From Physcomitrium patens (Eukaryota > Streptophyta > Bryopsida > Funariales > Funariaceae), in assembly GCF_000002425.4 (NCBI RefSeq), contig NC_037258.1, positions 17,596,470-17,660,469 of the forward strand: 64,000 nt of DNA, given 5' to 3'. Below, piece after piece: positions 11,531-23,279 of the stretch. Each line of letters begins with the position of its first letter. Positions within the stretch are counted from its first letter, which is position 1. The notes under the pieces were generated by a model. That model saw only the letters and a program-made list of their open reading frames with translations, ran no database searches and was not told the DNA's origin. The translations under genes were made by a program, and so were the position numbers.

Positions 11531-12489
11531 CATCCCTTTGCTTGCAGATTGGCAATTGCTTGGCATTGGTGAAGTACGACATTATATAAGGCGCACAAGT
11601 ATTGGGCATGTAGGAAAGAAAGTACTAGGCTAGCAATAAGTAGATACTTGAGCAAATTCATGATTTCAGCTAAAACTAGTAAGTTTTAACCTCCTATAAA
11701 TTATGTTTGAGGAGGTGGAACTGACCCTAAAACTTATGAGAAGTAATACTATGTGTGTATGTGTGCAATGTTGGGGATTTGGCTTTTTTGAGGGTTAAAA
11801 CCTGTACAAACTTCAATAAGTATCCTCTCTCTTCCCAAAGACCCATTCCAACATCAAATTCAAAACAAACTCACTCTATCACTGCCTTCAAACTCCAACC
11901 TCGGTCTCAAGCACACACAGTGACACAGTGGATAACAAACAACCCACTTGATGTTGAAGGCTCTACAGTGCACACACATTTACACACACACAAATGGTTC
12001 AAAACTGGAGGAAAAAAAAACCAAAGTTAGGTAACCACTCCATGTCTCATGCACCCCAACATGTCCTAAGAAATACTTCAACTTCAAGTTAAAAACACTA
12101 GATAAATAGTGGTCATAAATGGTACCCAGTTCTGACTGTAGTGTGGATCCGTCAGCCAGACTAGTAGAACTGGGATTGAAAGCCATAGACTTCACCATTT
12201 GCGTACGAAAAGATCACAATGAAGAAGTGCAGGGAAAACAAAGAGGGAACATGAAACAGGTGGAAAAAAACGGAAAAAGAAATAATGGTGCAGGGACAAG
12301 GGAATGCCGGCTTGGCTTGTTTGTCCAGTGAAGAAGAAGCAGAAGAAGAAGCTGGGTATGACACTGAGACGACGTGTGAGCTTGTGTGTGTGTATGTGTG
12401 CACTCTCGGCTTGCGCACCGTTCAACATCGCTCCAGCATCAATCCCTCTTCACCACCACACTCTCTGATTGATTTCCAAGCCTGCTAAG
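11531..12489. other. Intergenic region between transposase remnant and NOT1 locus
   Basis: Composition rises from AT-rich to about 45 % GC toward the NOT1-like locus. The opposing open frames here overlap each other and show no domain. CACA/TGTG-rich short repeats occur around 11970-11990 and 12385-12400. I find no gene; the right part may be promoter of the NOT1-like locus. Confidence 0.4.
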
Positions 12490-13301
12490 TAAAGCCGTTG
12501 TTGCATCTATTGCTTCGTTATTCCAGTCTCAAGCTGTGTGTTTTTAGCCTGCCTGCCTGCCTGCCTGCCTGTCTCTGTATACCAAGTAGGGTTTCCAGCT
12601 TCATCGTCTGCGTTGCTGAAGTCAGCTGCTGAATGTTGCCTCGACGCTTCCGTGTTTTTGGTGAGTTGGGGCTGCTGGTTGTGGTTTGGGAGACGGAATT
12701 GGAAGGGGTATTGGGAGGTCGTTGTTCGTGGTTGTGCTGTAAGAAGGGTCCAGAGATTCTAGGGCTGGTGGAGTGCACAGCCATTGCAGTGCGATAGTTC
12801 GGTACCGTCACTTGGATGCACCGAGTATTTGCTTGCGAATGTGTTGTTGTGTGGACGGAATGTGATCGTTTGAATTGTTGTGGAATGGATCTGAGTACTT
12901 TGAAATTCTTGTCTCGTTTATTTATCAATTGTCATGCGTGTGCAAACCAGGGGTTGGTTGGTTGGAAATGGAAGAGCAATGTGAAATTGATAACACTAGA
13001 AGCAGCACCTGGTCCATTTCAAGACTGCTCCAGGCGAACGGAGAGATGGGCACTTGAAATAGACTTGTTTGATCCGAGAGACCATGTGATTTGAGGCTTC
13101 TTCCGAATAATGCAGGTTTCAAGTCACAAGCTTAAGTCAATACGCTTCCGCTTGGCTGTGGAGACATGTACACCCTAACCGACACGCGTAGGAATTCGGG
13201 GATGCAGGAGAGTAGAAGTGATCAATAGGTAGATGCATCCATAGACAGGAGGAAGATAATTCCTCTGTATCTAGGAGTAACGTGGTTTTAGCAGTCAAGC
13301 C
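12490..13301 (+). promoter_or_regulatory. Probable promoter and 5' leader of the NOT1-like locus
   Basis: A GC-balanced stretch directly upstream of the first NOT1-homologous codons, containing a TGCC/GCCT microsatellite at about 12547-12571. No homology to NOT1 is visible and short upstream ATGs are frequent, so I read it as an untranslated leader plus promoter. No clear TATA box was found. The transcription start and any leader intron cannot be fixed from sequence alone. Confidence 0.4.
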
Positions 13302-14614
13302 ATGATTTCGTGTGGATCACCCCTCGCAGCTCAGATTGGTTTTCAGGCTGCTAATCTGAGCAAAGACTATTACAAATCTGTGGCTAAGGAGCTCTATGAG
13401 GTGCTTATCTTTTCTGAAACGAGGGCTGCCGGGAAGCAGGCAAATAAAATTTTCATATATTCTATTACGAAATTGCCTTGAGCAAGTCAATTTGGCAGAG
13501 AATGATCAAAATCTACAAGTGAAACTCGATTTGTTGGCACTTGTTCTTCGAAATTTGATACACCAGCCCAATTCTGGGACTGTGTTATGCGAAGCTTTGC
13601 GAAACCTCCCATGTGTTAGTGAAGAGTTTTTTGCTAACCTGTGTAGAGCGCTAAAGCTTTCCTTGCCGGAGCAAATTGCTCTTGGAATTGCTCTTGCAGA
13701 CGCAGAAGATATTAGTCAACGCCAACAAGGTAAGCTCTAGTGAGGATTTTCTATTGCCTAGTAGGCTGAGTATGGATTTTCTATTGCCTGAAAACTTGCA
13801 ATGGAGTAAGTGGTAGGGTTTCTGTGTTGATTGAGAATTGATGAAGGGGCGAACGAAAGCGTTTGTTTTGGATTGGTGGCGTGCTCTCCATGTGCTCATG
13901 GTAGTTTATGAAAAAGGGCACTACCGTCTGTTCCACTGCTATTTTCACAATGTACAGTGTGATGCTCAAGTGATCATTATGGTTAATGTTAGATGTAAGA
14001 GGTTCTTCGAATGAGTGTTTCACATTTATTGGTTCTCGTACGTTTTTTGTTTTTTGTTTGTTTTTGTTTTTGTTTTTGTTTTTTTTTTTTTTTTTTAGTA
14101 TTTTTTATAATAACATTTAAAGCATGTTGTTTGTAATTGTTTTTCTGAGCTTGCAGGTCAAGCTTTTTTTGAGACGAAGGTTGAGGAGTGGTGTCAAAAT
14201 CCTATATCAGATTTGTCAGAAGATTTGATTGAAAGAATTTTATGGTGTCTGTTCTCAAATGAATCACTTCTGAATCTCCAGTCTTCCTTTTTTTAATTCC
14301 TTGTCTGCTTTGCAACCACTTGCATTTGACTCCTTGACACTCACTCCCTTTCTTAAGGATGCCGTCAAGGAAGTGGAGTGCTTAAGGTATAGTTCCTTTC
14401 TCTCTCCAGTTCTGGAATTGCTGTGCTCTACAATCGCTACTGTGATGTTGTTTAAAGTTAATGTGCTTTCTGAACATGGCTCGCATAAAGTGAGTTAGAG
14501 GAGGTTCAGAGCATACATGGGCCATTCTGTAATGTAATTTGCAGTGGAGAGCCGATATCTTCAAAATTGAGCACTTGGCACGTGGACATTGTTTAGGGTG
14601 CTATTAATCAACTG
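13302..14614 (+). pseudogene. NOT1 N-terminal blocks (exons 1-3), multiply broken
   Basis: The first block starts at ATG 13302 (MISCGSPLAAQIGFQAANLS, then KDYYKSVAKELYE) and later reads LLRNCLEQVNLAEND in another frame. Between them about 28 nt are extra relative to plant NOT1. The exon ends at 13729 and rejoins correctly at 14157 (GQAFFETKVEEWCQNP). A run of seven T near 14285 shifts the frame to an immediate TAA; the alternative frame restores NSLSALQPLAFDSL up to a donor at 14387. The block 14545-14614 matches the ...SSWNVD... region but contains TAG at 14594. Only about 158 bp separate these last two blocks, too little for the roughly 100 residues expected there. Confidence 0.75.
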
Positions 14615-14980
14615 GTGAGCTCCTGCTTTCTTTCTTTTCAATGCTGAGAATTTTCGTACAATCGATTTACTCAGGTAGTCATATCTCATAGTTATCTTTA
14701 TATGGCGTCTACTCTGTAGTTGCTACCTGTTTAGCGAATTCTCCTGTAATTGGTTCTTTCAGTGTCTCTTCTTTTTACCTTAGAAGGATTGAAATAAAGT
14801 TTGTAACGAGGATATGACTATGAGGGTGATACTAACAAACCTATTGAATGACGTCAATTTGGGGGGGGGGGGGGATGCAGCATACTTTGTTACAATTTGA
14901 TGCTCAAATTATTTACATTTTACAAGAATGTTCTAATGCTGTATTTTGATAGTATGTGACAACGTTAATATGTGTTTCAG

Positions 14981-16864
14981 AACCCGAGTTTGAATTGGAG
15001 TTTGATAGTATCGAGGCTAGATTACGAGGGTTTTTATCTGCCCGATGAAAACGCCTTCATTCTATTCATGACTATGTACAAACTGGGGTGTGAGGTAAGT
15101 TTCATGTGTGAAACGATATTTGATCTGTATTACATGTTTTTTGCACATAGATTTTCTTACTAGATTGGAGAACTGCATGTATCGGTGAAATCCCGGACTT
15201 GGTATAAATGTCGCATTATATTTATTCTTTTTGTGAGCAGGATCCTTTTCCTATCGATGCTATCTGTGGCCATGTGTGGAGAAATGATGAGGGCCAATTG
15301 TCTTTCTTGAGACATGCAATTTTATCGGCTCCAGAGGTTTTCAGTTTTGTTCATTCGACAAGGAAACTGGTACGCTTCAATTATTTTTGTAGTTCTTACG
15401 GTGAATACATTGCTAACTATGTTGAAACAACATCATGTGTCATTACCATCCTTTTGGTTTTAAGTAAGTGAAGAGATTCACACCGTACATATGTTTAGAA
15501 TTTTATCAGGGACTGAACCAGGTACTTGGAAGTGTGTGCCCATTATTAATTGTCAAACAGCAATGAATGCAAGGACCTGTGCATGGTAGTGACGTTTGTT
15601 GTTTCTCAGACTGAATATGTTTTTTGCGCACAGCCCACAGTACATCTTTGTCAATTCTCTTAGTGGTTGTCCTGGTTGGCACTGGCAGATGGAGACTTCA
15701 GAGAGAAAGTTGAAATCACCCAACTATGCCTGGCTTTCTCTAGATCTGGTTGAAGTACTTTGTCGCCTTGCAGAGACGGAGCACGTTGATGAGATTCGGG
15801 AGATTTTGGAATTTCCACGTCACCACTGTCCAGAGCTTCTGGCTCTGAGTCTTGTGCAGATCAACAGTGATGTATCTTTGAAGGTATGTTATTCTTAACC
15901 CTTGTATGATGCAACGGTGCACTGTCACTTGCCTGCACCTTAGGGACTATAGGGTCTTTGAAGGAGCTCTGTTTACACCTGTATGCAGCCACTTTTCGTG
16001 GTATAACCAGTATCTTTGATTATTACTATGGGAGTGCAGGGATCTCAACAAAGCTTTCAAGAGGAAATGCTTTCTCGGATACTTGGACCATTATTCTCAC
16101 AAGTTACTCTCAGTGCCGAGGGGGAGACTCTTGATCCTTTGTGGAGTAAGCTTTGGGCTTTGAACCCAGAAATTTTGAAAATGGAAATGGTGAATCTCCT
16201 CTTCTCGAAGGATCACTCTGTATACGACCAGGTCTTGCAGGTCTGCAAAAGCTTGAAGTTTTATTAGCGTTTATATAGCCTCCATTGAATGTTTTTAGTT
16301 AACATTAGTGATTTAACGTAATGAAACATGGATCTTGCTTCCTCTCTCGCTTTTTATAGGTGATCTTCTTGGCAGATTGTAGCACTTCAGGGTTTCTTTT
16401 GAACTTGTTGACAACTTTTTTGTAAAGTTTCATATTACCGTATGTGCTGGCCGTTGAATTCATATTTACTGAAATTATTGATGTCAATGAACTCATGTGT
16501 TTCTGCATGTCCTCAGATGTTCTCGTTTGCAATACAAGCATTGGATTCATTTCGTGAACGACTAAGCGAGTGGCCTGAATTCATTTACCATATTCTAAAA
16601 GTACGGCACATTCATGAAGCCCAGAATGACATTCTAGACTACATTATGAACATAGTTAAAGAAAATCAGGCAGTTGATCCAAGTACAGCTGTTAATGATT
16701 CTAATGTTTGCTCTGTGGTAGCACGTCCGATAATTGTAAAAGCCCCGACGAGCCTTTTGCAAGATACTCAAGTTGGAGTTCGCAATTTGAAATCAGCGGT
16801 TGACTTTGTCTATCCAGCTGGGAATAGGTTCTCTGGCTCTCAGTCACGATATCTATCAGGACAG
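14981..16864 (+). pseudogene. NOT1 HEAT-region exons 4-8, with a large gap
   Basis: Blocks at 14981-15094, 15241-15369 (DPFPIDAICGHVWRNDEGQL), 15689-15883 (AWLSLDLVEVLCRLAETEH), 16040 to about 16258 (LWALNPEILKMEMVNLLFSK) and 16517-16864 (SEWPEFIYHILKVRHIHEAQ) match plant NOT1 in order. Between the VCKSLK end near 16258 and the block at 16517 plant NOT1 normally has about 200 more residues, including the first MIF4G-like/TTP-binding part. The 258 bp present here contain no such exon. The donor after VCKSLK is also unclear. Confidence 0.72.
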
Positions 16865-17056
16865 GTGGGTGATGAATCATGCATGGGGAAATTAGAGACT
16901 AAAGCTGTTAGTTTTATGATTGTAGAAAACTTCTAGGGTTTTACGTTATTTTTTTACAATGATATGTAGCTTCTGATCTTTGTGCTCTCTTTTCCTCATT
17001 GTCGAGGTACTCCAGTTTCCTTGGTGGTCCTTACAATTGTTTGGTTCATCTTTTAG

Positions 17057-20000
17057 GGTTTAGATTCTTTTCTTCAAATATCTGCTAGGAGTTTCTCGTC
17101 AACGGCCGAGGCACAATCGCAGAACAGTACTCAGTCTGTTCCACAAGCATCTTTAGATTCCTTGTTATCGTTACAGTCAGGATTTGGCACAAATTCTCAA
17201 TCACCCTTTCAACCAATATTCCGTGCTACATCTGTAACACCTACACAATATCAACCTTCTCAACCCTCAGCTGAAGAGACGGCTAACAATGTAATGTCCG
17301 ACGCACAAGCGAAGCAAAGTGCGATCACTCCAAGCTCGCAACCCAGTCGAACTACTGAGACAGTAGTGTCATCACAGCATTCAAGTGCAGAGGCTACCAG
17401 CCTTTCTGCAGCAGCTCGTGATTTTCCTTTTTCAGCAGCCTCAAATGGTCACACAGCAAATCAAGCTCACATTCGGACTGGCACGAGGTCTGGAAATGCT
17501 TCAGGTGAGGCGATATTCGTATCAGTGCTGTATTTTGAATTTTATATAGTATGTGGTTGAGTATATTCCCATGGAACTAGGTTTAACGTTATGTTCGAAT
17601 CGGTCATCTTGAGCATGTTGAAACAAACGAATCACCTTCTAGCAGTGAACTTCCATTTCTTGTAACTCATTTGTAAGTGTTTGTTTTAGTACACGGAAAG
17701 ATGGGCCTGATTATCATCCCACATTACACTTTCAACCTAACTTGTATGTTCATTGGTAATTACCAGCCGTGCTTTCGATCATTCTTACTGCCCTTGGCAA
17801 CGTTTGTTTAAATTGTTTGATATATCAGGCTCATTTCGCATAGCTATTTCTGGATTTGGACATGCTCTTAACATAGAGACCCTTGTTGCTGGTGCTGGTA
17901 AACGGGACAAGCCTATTGAGGTATTTTACTTATACGCAATAGTACGAATTCTTACTTGCATGTGGAGACGTACTGAAGCTCCACTTCGTTAGCTGATATT
18001 CGGTCTATCTACTTTGAGATGTGTATATTGTGTACGCCCAACAATTGACTAGTCACTTTTGTTCCAAGTTTTAATGTTTTGATAATTGGCATCTGGTCAT
18101 TGCTTTGCATATCGTTAATTTTTCAGTAGATTTCGGCAACTTTTTCCATTTTTGTTTCTGTTTTTCTCAGGCACCAAGTTCAGAGATACAGGATAAAGTA
18201 GCATTTATAATTAACAACATATCTTGGACGAATCTGGAAGCTAAAGCGGAGGAATGTGCTGAAATTTTGGAAGAGTACTATCCATGGTTTGCCCAATACG
18301 TTGTGATGAAAAGGTAAGCATAGATTTTCTTTTGTTTGTCATGTGCGCCCTTGCAAGACTTTGTTATTTACAAATCAAGGCACTCCTTCTGGGTCAAGAA
18401 AAAGCTTCTTTCTGTTCCTGGTATGACAATTGTATTTTGATTGACAGAGCAAGCATCGAACCAAACAATCATGACACGTATATCAAATTTTTAGACAAGA
18501 TGGATTCAAAGGAGTTGCACAAGGAAGTTCTCAGGACAACCTATGAAAACTGCAAGGTAAAAGCTTGAAAGAACTTTTAACTTTTTGGTGCACTCTGGTT
18601 AATAAAACATGTCAAGTATGCTGATTTTTGAAATTTTAAATACGCTCTTGTAACTTACTGCTTTCCTTTGGAATGTGAGTAGATCCAAGTGTTCCTAGGT
18701 GTCCCTAAAAACGACGTTATCATGCTGCTTGAGTCTGCAGTATAGGTATGTTTTGGAAAATTTCTTACTATGGGGCATTTTTTTGCCAGGTATTATTCGC
18801 CTCCAACTTGATTAAGACTCACTCGGAGGAGAGGTCACTTCTGAAGAATTTAGGAAGTTGGCTTGGAAAGTTAACCATTAGGCGGAATCAAGCATTGAGA
18901 GCCCGCGAACTTGACCCGAAGTCTCTAATTATCAAGGTACTTTTGACATCTGAAACTCAAGCTGCATAAGCTGCTTTTGTTTCATTAGATTTATGTGTGT
19001 AATCAAGTGGTGCTCCACATGCATTTTAGTAGAAACGGCTTTTTCTGGAACGTTTTGAATCACTCTTACAATTCTTTTGTTTTCACCTAATTTTTTGGAA
19101 GGTGTTCAAAATAAGCTTCCTCAGCATATATGGCGTGCATGAGCTTTCGAAACTTCAAACGTTGTGGATAGTTATTTTGTACTGTAGTCAGAGGCTGATC
19201 CCTTTTCTATTGTTTAACAGATTACTCGTGTCGTAATTAGATAACTTTGAATGAATCGTCAATGTTTATGATGAAGCTGTTCATGTCACTAATCTGATGT
19301 GAATGATGTTTACCTCATTCCTTTTGTGTGCAGGCATATCAGAAAGGACTTATGATTGCAATAATTCCATTTACATCTAAGGTGCGAATTGTTAGAGCTA
19401 GTCACATGTCTTGAATAGGGAAATGATTGAGAATGAAAATACAATCTTGCAAAATGAGTACTAATGGAGTCTGAAGCATAAATTGATACGGTTCCTTGAG
19501 ACAACGAATTGTCGGGCTGCAGAATTGTAGTATGTTGTTTTACAATTTGTATTTTCTTCACTTCATACGTCTTTCACAGGTACTGGAGTCCTGTAACCAG
19601 AGTCTGGCTTACCAACCTCCGAATCCATGGACTATGGCAATACTAAGCTTACTTGTGGAGATTTATAACTTACCTAATTTGAAGATGAATCTCATGTTTG
19701 ATATTGAGGTAATGTTTCGACACAGGTTCTTACCATTTGAAATCTGATTCTTCTAAAAATGTATGTAGTCTGCATGGAATCTCTAGCCCTTCAGGTTTTT
19801 ATATACTTATTAATTCGTGATAAAATTATATGTCTGCAGGTTTTCATTTGCACATGTTAATCGCTGTTTTAATTTTTTTTCGACTTGGCTTAAGAAATTT
19901 CAACTAATATTTTTTTTCTAACATTTTCAGGTTCTTTTCAAGAATCTAAATGTAGACGTGAGGGAAGTAAAGCACTCGAAGCTTCTCGAGGGACTGGAGC

Positions 20001-20578
20001 GTGAGGTGGAAGGGAATCCTGATTTTTCAAACAAGGATCCAATATTTTCCCAGTCACCGTCACCAGCCTTGTCGGCAAGCAGTTCTGCACCTACTGTGCC
20101 TGTACCATCTCTACCTCAGCAGTTGGACATGCCTCCTGAACTTCCGAGTGTCATCCAGCCTGCCACATCATTGACTTCATCGGTAATTGCACAGGTTTGT
20201 TTGCTGTGGGCGTTGCTTCTGCAACTATAGACGTTTCTTTTTTTAGTTTTTGTATTATCTCCTTCATGATCCAAGAGGCTTTTGTTCACAAGAGGTGTTG
20301 TTTTCAGTTAATTGGGGAAGAAAGACCATCACTTGCACTGGAGCGCGCTCAGAATGTTCAAGCTTCGTCTACTCCATCTCAACCATCGTTCCCGTCCACT
20401 CAAGTACGTTATCTCCGTCAGGAATTTCTGTTTGCTGCATCTTTTTTGGGTATGTTTGTGGTTTCGGATGCTGACATAATATTGTTGGACAGGCGTCTAT
20501 GGCAATTCCTGATTTGACATCTTATGTTGTTCTAAATGCGAAATTAGCTGGACTTGGTCAACATCTCCAGCTTGCGAG
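17057..20578 (+). pseudogene. NOT1 central blocks incl. CAF1-binding MIF4G domain
   Basis: A Ser/Gln-rich low-complexity exon (17057-17504) is followed by the CAF1-binding domain spread over exons at 17829-17920, 18171-18313 (DKVAFIINNISWTNLEAKAE), 18448-18556, 18790-18936, 19334-19381 (AYQKGLMIAIIPFTSK), 19580-19708 (YQPPNPWTMAIL) and 19931-20194. Then come 20308-20403 and 20493-20578. All borders have GT and AG and the phases join without stops, so this part still looks functional. In the family it recruits the CAF1 deadenylase. Confidence 0.85.
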
Positions 20579-20805
20579 GTACATACATTAATGACTCTTA
20601 TTTTTATCAGTTAGTATGAAGCAATCATTTAATCAACTTCTGAATCTTCTCAGAATTGACTTCAATACACTAGCTTGAATTAGACTTTTGTAACACAGTA
20701 TTGACTGGATAGTATTAATTCACTGAACTACGTACTACGCTAGACTGTGAGAATTGCATTCATGCAGCGTTTAAACTGAAAAATGAAGCATGTTTTGGAT
20801 TGCAG

Positions 20806-21564
20806 GGTTGTTCCTGTGGCCATGGAGCGCGCTATTAGAGAGATTATAAGCCCAGTAGTAGATCGTAGTGTGACTATTGCTTGTACGACTACTCGGGAGC
20901 TTGTGATGAAGGTTAGTTCTATATCTTTCTATTTGGGTGTTTGAATAATACATCCGGGGAGTGCAATACGAGTAAAACTAGGTACTTCTGCCTTAATCTA
21001 TTGTTGCATGCAGAAGATAAGAAGTAAGGATTATCCACAGTAGCATGGCACAATATTTGACTTTGCGCTCTCCTATCGAATTGTCTCTAATCTAATGTTA
21101 TTTTCCTGTAAGATTATGCAATGGAATCGGATGAAAATCGCACGAACCAGTCTGCTAATTTGATGGTAGCTAGCCTGGCTGGCAGTTTGGCCCATGTTAC
21201 CTGCAAGGTATAGCACAAGAGCTTTGACGTTCAGGTCCCTTGCCTCTGTAGTGATAGAAGTAGTAGTTTTGAGCATCTGTTTGCAATTTTTTATGATGTG
21301 CACTATCGTTTATTACTTGAATTACTTTCAAGTTGCTATTCTCTTCTGAATTCTGATTTTTAAATGTAATGCCAAAGAACTCGTCGCCTCACTTGTTGCT
21401 TGTTTCTTTGGCAGGAGCCTCTGCGAGTTGCCATGGCAAATTATTTGAGAACTTTTCTGCAGACAGCTCTCGCCCAAGATGTGCTAGAGCAAGCTGTAAA
21501 TTTAGTCACAAATGATAATCTGGACTTGGGTTGTGCCGTGATTGAGAAATCCGCAACTGAGAAG
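20806..21564 (+). pseudogene. NOT1 DUF3819 (CNOT9-binding) blocks with a lost splice acceptor
   Basis: The exon 20806-20911 reads VVPVAMERAIREIISPVVDR and ends TTRELVMK. Family members continue K-DYAMES. Here the matching sequence is preceded by ...CCTGTAAGATTATGCAATGG, so the expected AG before GAT (21110-21111) is AA. The nearest AG, one base later, shifts the frame. The exon body to 21207 (LMVASLAGSLAHVTCK) and the next exon 21415-21564 (NLVTNDNLDLGCAVIEKSA) are otherwise conserved. Confidence 0.8.
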
Positions 21565-21714
21565 GTGTGGTTCCCATCTTGGTACATTGGGGATTAGTTT
21601 TCAGGTTATGAGAAAATGATGTGTGTTTTTAATTGCAGCTGATGGAAGCTATCAAAGATACTCTCTTTATTATTTGCTATAAGGAATGTTTATGTTACTA
21701 TGGAGTGTTGACAG

Positions 21715-23191
21715 GCGCAACGGGATTTAGAAGAGGTGATTGCACCCGCCTTCGCACAGCGAAGAGCCGACAGAATACGCACGGGTTCTGCTTATCATGA
21801 TAATTATATGTTTACAAATCAGACTCTAAGTAATCTTCCTGAGACCCTGCGTCCAAGACCAGGACAATTATCCATTACACAGGCACGGGTGTATGGGGTA
21901 TGTGTCAATATTTTGTAATTTATGTAACTTTTTGAATGCTGTGATCTCAAAAGTCCTGTGTGAAATGCTCTTTGCTTTTATCACATTTACGTCTTTGCTA
22001 TTTCGAACCGAATGTAACTCCATGTTTGTTGATGTGAATTGATTTTGGTAGGATTTTAGATGTTATTCATTGGGTCGTCGCATTCAGGACTAAATATTAT
22101 TCTGTTGAGTTCCGATGGGTTGTTTGTTGGCAGGATTTTGCTCGATTTCCTTGGCAGAATCAGTCAAGTCACGCACCTGTAACGATGGCAGGTCCTCCAG
22201 GTATCACTAATCTTTCAGGGAGAGGCATTTATTCTGTTCCAGGTCGTGACCCTGGTGCTAATTCTCGTGCGTCATTGAATGGAAATCAATCTTCATCAGT
22301 ACTTGGAGCAACGGCTCAAGTTTCAGATCCATCATCTGATGAGATGGACATTACAGAACCATCTCCGCTAAGGTTTGCTTCTATAGTATTTTGTCTTCAC
22401 AGAAGTTTTCTTCTAGTTCTCATTTAAATATTTAAGTGAACAGGGACTGTATATAATTGTAGCTTGAAAGAAATTGTATCTTCAGTGATGGTTTAAGATC
22501 AACCTTATGATATGGGCGTAACGCATTGAGTCGTATCCTGTATCATTACGTGGTTAGGGATCTTGAATTTTCTCAGAAAATTGATACCAAGTGGCTTGTG
22601 TGCTCTATTTCATCGTGCAGTTTCAGCTCGATGGCTTGTGCTGGTGGAGCGGACGCACAAGCTAGACTCTCTCAAGAGACCTCCCTCTCCTTCCCCATAC
22701 ATTCCAATTCATCAACTCCGCCTCCAGAATTCAATGTGGTGGAGACCCCAAGTGCCTCGAAGGTATGATGGTGATTCCTTCATTTCAGGATTTGAAACCT
22801 GTGAAGCAGGGCAGAAGAATCGTATTATAAGGTGGTAGTTTTAAAAATTAAAAAGCGAATTATCCTACATTTTTTTCTTTTCCGTTGTGAAATTGTTCGT
22901 CACCTGAATAAGGACTGCAGGGTATGCTGGGATCTACACCGTCTTCTACGCCACCTTTGCCTGCTGATTATGTTGGATCTACTGCGCAAGAGCCTTCTCT
23001 AACCACTGGAGAGGCTTTGGAGAAGTTCAGTGTAGTGGCACAAAAGGTATGCTCAACGGCATTCACTTGTGGAGGCAGGTAGCATGAATATTATATATGT
23101 CTACTATTAACAAGCGACTTGGTTAGTATGCACTGTTAGTTGGTATTGTTATAGATTACCAGAGTGATTAACCAGCTAGGTTACTAGAAAA

Positions 23192-23279
<88 letters not shown>

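Noticed and set aside
12518-12928. Minus-strand open frame of 136 codons upstream of NOT1
   Set aside because: Repeats such as RQAGRQAGR come from the GCCT microsatellite. It is antisense to the likely NOT1 leader and has no domain.
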